A DNA stretch of 64,000 nt, taken from positions 3,410,001 to 3,474,000 of the forward strand of contig OZ244213.1 in assembly GCA_965216905.1 (NCBI GenBank). The letters are read 5' to 3'. Under the pieces are notes generated by a model, which was given only the letters and a program-made list of their open reading frames with translations, searched no databases and had not been told where the DNA came from. Shown here piece by piece: positions 61,364 to 64,000 of the stretch. The stretch is from G965216905 sp965216905. Its GTDB lineage: Bacteria; Actinomycetota; Acidimicrobiia; Spongiisociales; ZC4RG35. The position numbers and the translations under genes are program-made. Numbering within the stretch: the stretch's first letter is position 1; the number at the start of each line of letters is the position of its first letter.

Positions 61364-62531
61364 GCTGCTGAGCCCCCAGGGCCGTCTGATCGGCAGACGG
61401 ATCACCACCGTCGTGCTCTTCGTCGTCGTCGGTTGGATTGCGCTGTTCCTCGCCAACGTCTTCGACGACGCCACCGTGGTTCCGGGCAGCGCCGGCGACT
61501 CTCGGGTCACCACGGCGCGAGGCGCGGCCGCCCTCTTCGCCCTGCTGGACGAGCGTGGCCTCGAGGTCACCAGGAGCGGCGGACCGCTCGACCCCCCTCG
61601 CCTTTCGTCGGTGGTGGTGCTGGAGCCCGGCTACTTCTCCGATGCGATCCAGGTTCGGGTGGCGGACCTCGTCCGGCACCTGGACCGTGGAGGTCTGGTG
61701 GTCCTGGGAGGCAATTTCGAGGATGAGATCATCGAGGCGATCGCCGAGGTGCCGCTCTCGTCCGTCTCGACCGGCGGTGACCGCTTCGCCATGACCCGGC
61801 CGGTGGCCGGGATCAGCGGCGACGTCGTGACGGAAGGTGGACGCGGCTTCTCCCGTGCCGATCTGGACGACTCGTGGGACGTGCTCGCCGGCGACGCAGA
61901 CGTGGCCCAGGTCGTGGCCACGGAGTCGGGCGGCGGCGTGTTGGCGGTGTTTGCCGACGTCGGGCCGTTCACCAATACGCTCATCGATGAGGGGGTGAAC
62001 GGCCCCCTCATCGCCGGGCTCCTCGGTCGTTACGACGCGGTGGTGTTCGATGACTTCATCCATGGCTATCGCGAGCAGATCGACGGAGAATCCGGGAGCT
62101 GGTTCGCGGCCGCACCGCCGGCCGTCCGGTCGACGCTCCTGCTGCTCGGCCTGGTCGGCATCGCCGGTCTGGTGACCTACGGTCGCCGTTTGGGACCTCC
62201 GTCGGATTCGGTGCGACGGCTGCCGCCGGCCCGGTCAGCTCACGTGCGAGCAGTCGGATCCGCACTCGGGCGGGCCGGCTCACCCACCCAGGCGGTCGAG
62301 ACCACCCGGCGGGCCGCCCTGCGTCGTCTCCACCGGCTCATCGGCCCCGGCACGACGCCCAACGACGAACAGCTCGAGACCGCCGCCATCGCCGCCGGGT
62401 TGGACCCTGCGCAGCGTCGGGCCATCCTCAACGGTGCAAGCAACGCCGAGGACATACTCGCCATCGATGCCGCCTTGGCATCGTTGCTGGCGGAGCCGGC
62501 ACGAGACCGGCCGACCAAGATCGAATCGTGA
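61356..62531 (+). CDS. DUF4350 domain protein
   Basis: 391 residues, GTG start. One N-terminal membrane helix (TTVVLFVVVGWIALFLANVF), a DUF4350 domain (about 45-235: DSRVTTARGAAALFALLDER, LVRHLDRGGLVVLGGNFEDE, VFDDFIHGYRE), and another membrane helix (about 250-268). The C-terminal cytoplasmic part of 100 residues has a helical pattern (PTQAVETTRRAALRRLHRLI). It belongs to the MoxR cluster and ends 13 bp before moxR. Confidence 0.88.
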   Translation: MAELLSPQGRLIGRRITTVVLFVVVGWIALFLANVFDDATVVPGSAGDSRVTTARGAAALFALLDERGLEVTRSGGPLDPPRLSSVVVLEPGYFSDAIQVRVADLVRHLDRGGLVVLGGNFEDEIIEAIAEVPLSSVSTGGDRFAMTRPVAGISGDVVTEGGRGFSRADLDDSWDVLAGDADVAQVVATESGGGVLAVFADVGPFTNTLIDEGVNGPLIAGLLGRYDAVVFDDFIHGYREQIDGESGSWFAAAPPAVRSTLLLLGLVGIAGLVTYGRRLGPPSDSVRRLPPARSAHVRAVGSALGRAGSPTQAVETTRRAALRRLHRLIGPGTTPNDEQLETAAIAAGLDPAQRRAILNGASNAEDILAIDAALASLLAEPARDRPTKIES

Positions 62532-62544
62532 TCGGAGGAGGACC

Positions 62545-63474
62545 ATGAAGGAGCTGCGAGACGACGTGCACGGGGCGGTGCGCTCGGTGTTCCTCGGCCA
62601 CACCGGTGCGGTCGACGCGCTCATCGCCGCGCTGCTGGTCGGCGGCCACGTTCTGCTGGAAGGGGTGCCCGGCACCGCGAAGACGCTGCTGGCCCGGGCC
62701 TTCTCGGCCGCCACCGGTCTCCGGTTCGGACGAGCGCAGTTCACGCCGGACATGCTGCCCAGCGATGTGACCGGAACGATGGTGCTCCGCGGGAACGACC
62801 TGTCGTTCCGTCCCGGTCCGGTGTTCACCAACATCCTCCTCGCCGACGAGATCAACCGGACCGCTCCCAAGACGCAGGCCGCCCTCCTCGAAGCGATGGG
62901 CGAAGGCCAGGTGACCGTGGACGGGGTCAGCCACCGGCTGCCGGAGCCTTTCATGGTGGTGGCCACCCAGAACCCCATCGAGTACGAGGGCACCTATCCG
63001 CTGCCGGAGGCCCAGCTCGACCGGTTCCTGATGAAGGTCGAGGTCGGGTATCCGAGCGCCGAGGAGGAGCTGGCGCTGCTCGCCCTGGAGCGCAGCGGGC
63101 TGCAACCCGCCGGCCTGGACACCATCCAACCGGTGACCGACGCGGCGGACCTGCTGGACGGACGACGGGCGGTCGATGCGGTCACCGTGACCGACGAGGT
63201 GCTCCGCTACGTCTCGGAGATCGTTCGCGCCACCCGCCAGCAGGCATCCGTCGAGCTCGGTGCCAGCCCGAGGGCCGCCGTCCACCTGCTGGCGGCATCC
63301 AAGGCGATCGCCGGGCTGGCGGGAAGAGATTTCGTCACACCGGACGACGTGATGCGGGTCGCCCATCCCGCCCTTCGGCATCGCATCATCGTCCGGCCCG
63401 AGGCGGCGCTCGACCGCTACCGCCCGGACGACGCGGTGACGGCTGCGCTCGAGGCGGTGGAAGTCCCCAAGTGA
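62545..63474 (+). CDS. MoxR-family AAA+ ATPase
   Basis: 309 residues. Walker A LLEGVPGTAKTLLARAFSAA, Walker B ILLADEINRTAPKTQAALLE, sensor 1 MVVATQNPIEYEGTYPLPEA, and the C-terminal helical domain with LGASPRAAVHLLAASKAIAG and DFVTPDDVMRVAHPALRHRI. MoxR ATPases act as chaperones for the assembly of partner complexes, here probably with the DUF58 protein. Start ATG 62545 follows GGAGGAGG. Overlaps the DUF58 start by 4 bp. Confidence 0.95.
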   Translation: MKELRDDVHGAVRSVFLGHTGAVDALIAALLVGGHVLLEGVPGTAKTLLARAFSAATGLRFGRAQFTPDMLPSDVTGTMVLRGNDLSFRPGPVFTNILLADEINRTAPKTQAALLEAMGEGQVTVDGVSHRLPEPFMVVATQNPIEYEGTYPLPEAQLDRFLMKVEVGYPSAEEELALLALERSGLQPAGLDTIQPVTDAADLLDGRRAVDAVTVTDEVLRYVSEIVRATRQQASVELGASPRAAVHLLAASKAIAGLAGRDFVTPDDVMRVAHPALRHRIIVRPEAALDRYRPDDAVTAALEAVEVPK

Positions 63475-64000
63475 GCTTCACGCCGCGGTCCATCGCCATC
63501 TTGGCCGCTGCCGCGCTCTCGGCGCTGGTGATCCCCTGGCAGCTGGCGGCGGTGGCGATGGTCGCCGTCGCGGCGGTGGCGGTCGGCGATGCGATGGTCG
63601 TGCGGCGGGCTCCGGAGCTGCAGCGCACGCTCCCGGCACTGCTGAGCCGGGGGGTTCCCACCCCGCTGTCGATCGTCCGATCGAACGGGCCGGGAGATCT
63701 CCGGCTGCGACAGCCCTCTCCGCCCGACCTCCGGGTGGAACCCGACGTCGGTGAGGAGCGTCTCGAGGCGACGATCACCGCAAACCGGCGAGGGTCGCAC
63801 TCGATGCCTCCCACCGCCGTCCGGCTATCGGGACCGCTGGGTTTGGGCGCCTGGTATCACCGCACCGGCACCGAGCACACCGTGACGGTCTTCCCCGACA
63901 TGCACGCCGCCCGCCGGCTGGTCCTGGCCGTCCGCACCGGGAGCTTTCGAGACGAAGGGCGTCGGAGCCGGGGGCCGCTGGGACTCGGCACCGATTTCGA
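63471..64000 (+). CDS. DUF58 domain protein, N-terminal part (cut by window edge)
   Basis: 176 codons are present, starting at GTG 63471. Two hydrophobic segments lie at the N-terminus (SIAILAAAALSALVIPWQLA, AVAMVAVAAVAVGDAM). The extracellular-type beta region carries RLSGPLGLGAWYHR, and VTVFPDMHAARRLVLAVRTG leads toward the DUF58 motif (RSRGPLGLGTDF at the window end). DUF58 proteins pair with MoxR ATPases. The rest lies outside the window. Confidence 0.9.
   Translation, partial: MSFTPRSIAILAAAALSALVIPWQLAAVAMVAVAAVAVGDAMVVRRAPELQRTLPALLSRGVPTPLSIVRSNGPGDLRLRQPSPPDLRVEPDVGEERLEATITANRRGSHSMPPTAVRLSGPLGLGAWYHRTGTEHTVTVFPDMHAARRLVLAVRTGSFRDEGRRSRGPLGLGTDF

Overview
The window is about 64 kb of GC-rich DNA, densely coding on both strands. 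It looks like chromosomal DNA of an actinobacterium, most likely of the class Acidimicrobiia. The grounds are synteny (rpsB-tsf-pyrH-frr-cdsA-dxr-rseP-ispG-proS; the actinobacterial DUF2469 gene next to yraN and lepB; a WhiG/FliA-type sigma factor beside rpsB) and a variant S-layer homology repeat with a GCNPP...CP cysteine pair that I associate with Acidimicrobiia. The phylum is well supported. The class is inference. I found no rRNA, tRNA, CRISPR array or phage genes.

Layout. 1-9.8 kb (mostly minus): start of infB, then nusA, rimP, serC, divergent fdhD, proS, ispG, rseP and dxr. 9.8-20.4 kb (minus): cdsA, frr, pyrH, tsf, rpsB, whiG, xerC, a scarred 1.9 kb insertion (VapC-like PIN toxin plus a 308-residue partner), dprA and comM. 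20.5-27 kb: accessory genes between comM and its usual neighbour yraN (hemerythrin-like protein, DUF1028 protein, enoyl-CoA hydratase, two small proteins, GDP-fucose pair gmd-fcl, an ABC exporter). 27-36 kb (mostly minus): yraN, DUF2469, lepB, rplS, trmD, then a 3.7 kb island (membrane protein, YbjQ-like protein, two-component system, lipoprotein), then rimM, khpA, rpsP and an ffh gene broken by a frameshift. 36-49 kb (mostly plus): ppc, upp, an alkyltransferase-like protein, two SLH-domain secreted proteins, deoB, deoA, etfB and etfA. 49-59.5 kb (minus): two secreted or anchored metallophosphoesterases, cdd, ftsY, a membrane protein, smc, acyP and mutM. 59.6-64 kb (plus): an envelope cluster of a membrane protein, DUF4129, DUF4350, MoxR ATPase and DUF58 (cut by the window end).

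How the genes work together. Most of the window is information processing and protein export (IF-2, NusA, RimP, S2, EF-Ts, RRF, S16, L19, TrmD, RimM, Ffh, FtsY, LepB), isoprenoid and phospholipid precursors (IspG, Dxr, CdsA), natural-competence-type DNA handling (DprA, ComM, YraN) and chromosome maintenance (XerC, SMC, MutM). Pyrimidine salvage is represented four times (upp, deoB, deoA, cdd).

Points most worth a second look: the PIN/308-residue module bounded by a perfect 218 bp direct repeat of the dprA 3' end, with a diverged comM fragment on one side; the single-base frameshift splitting ffh; a recurrent TAnnnT hexamer 6-10 nt upstream of start codons at 14 genes, suggesting leaderless transcripts; a 20 bp palindrome and 12 bp tandem repeats in the pyrH-frr gap; and perfect or near-perfect long repeats inside surface-protein genes.
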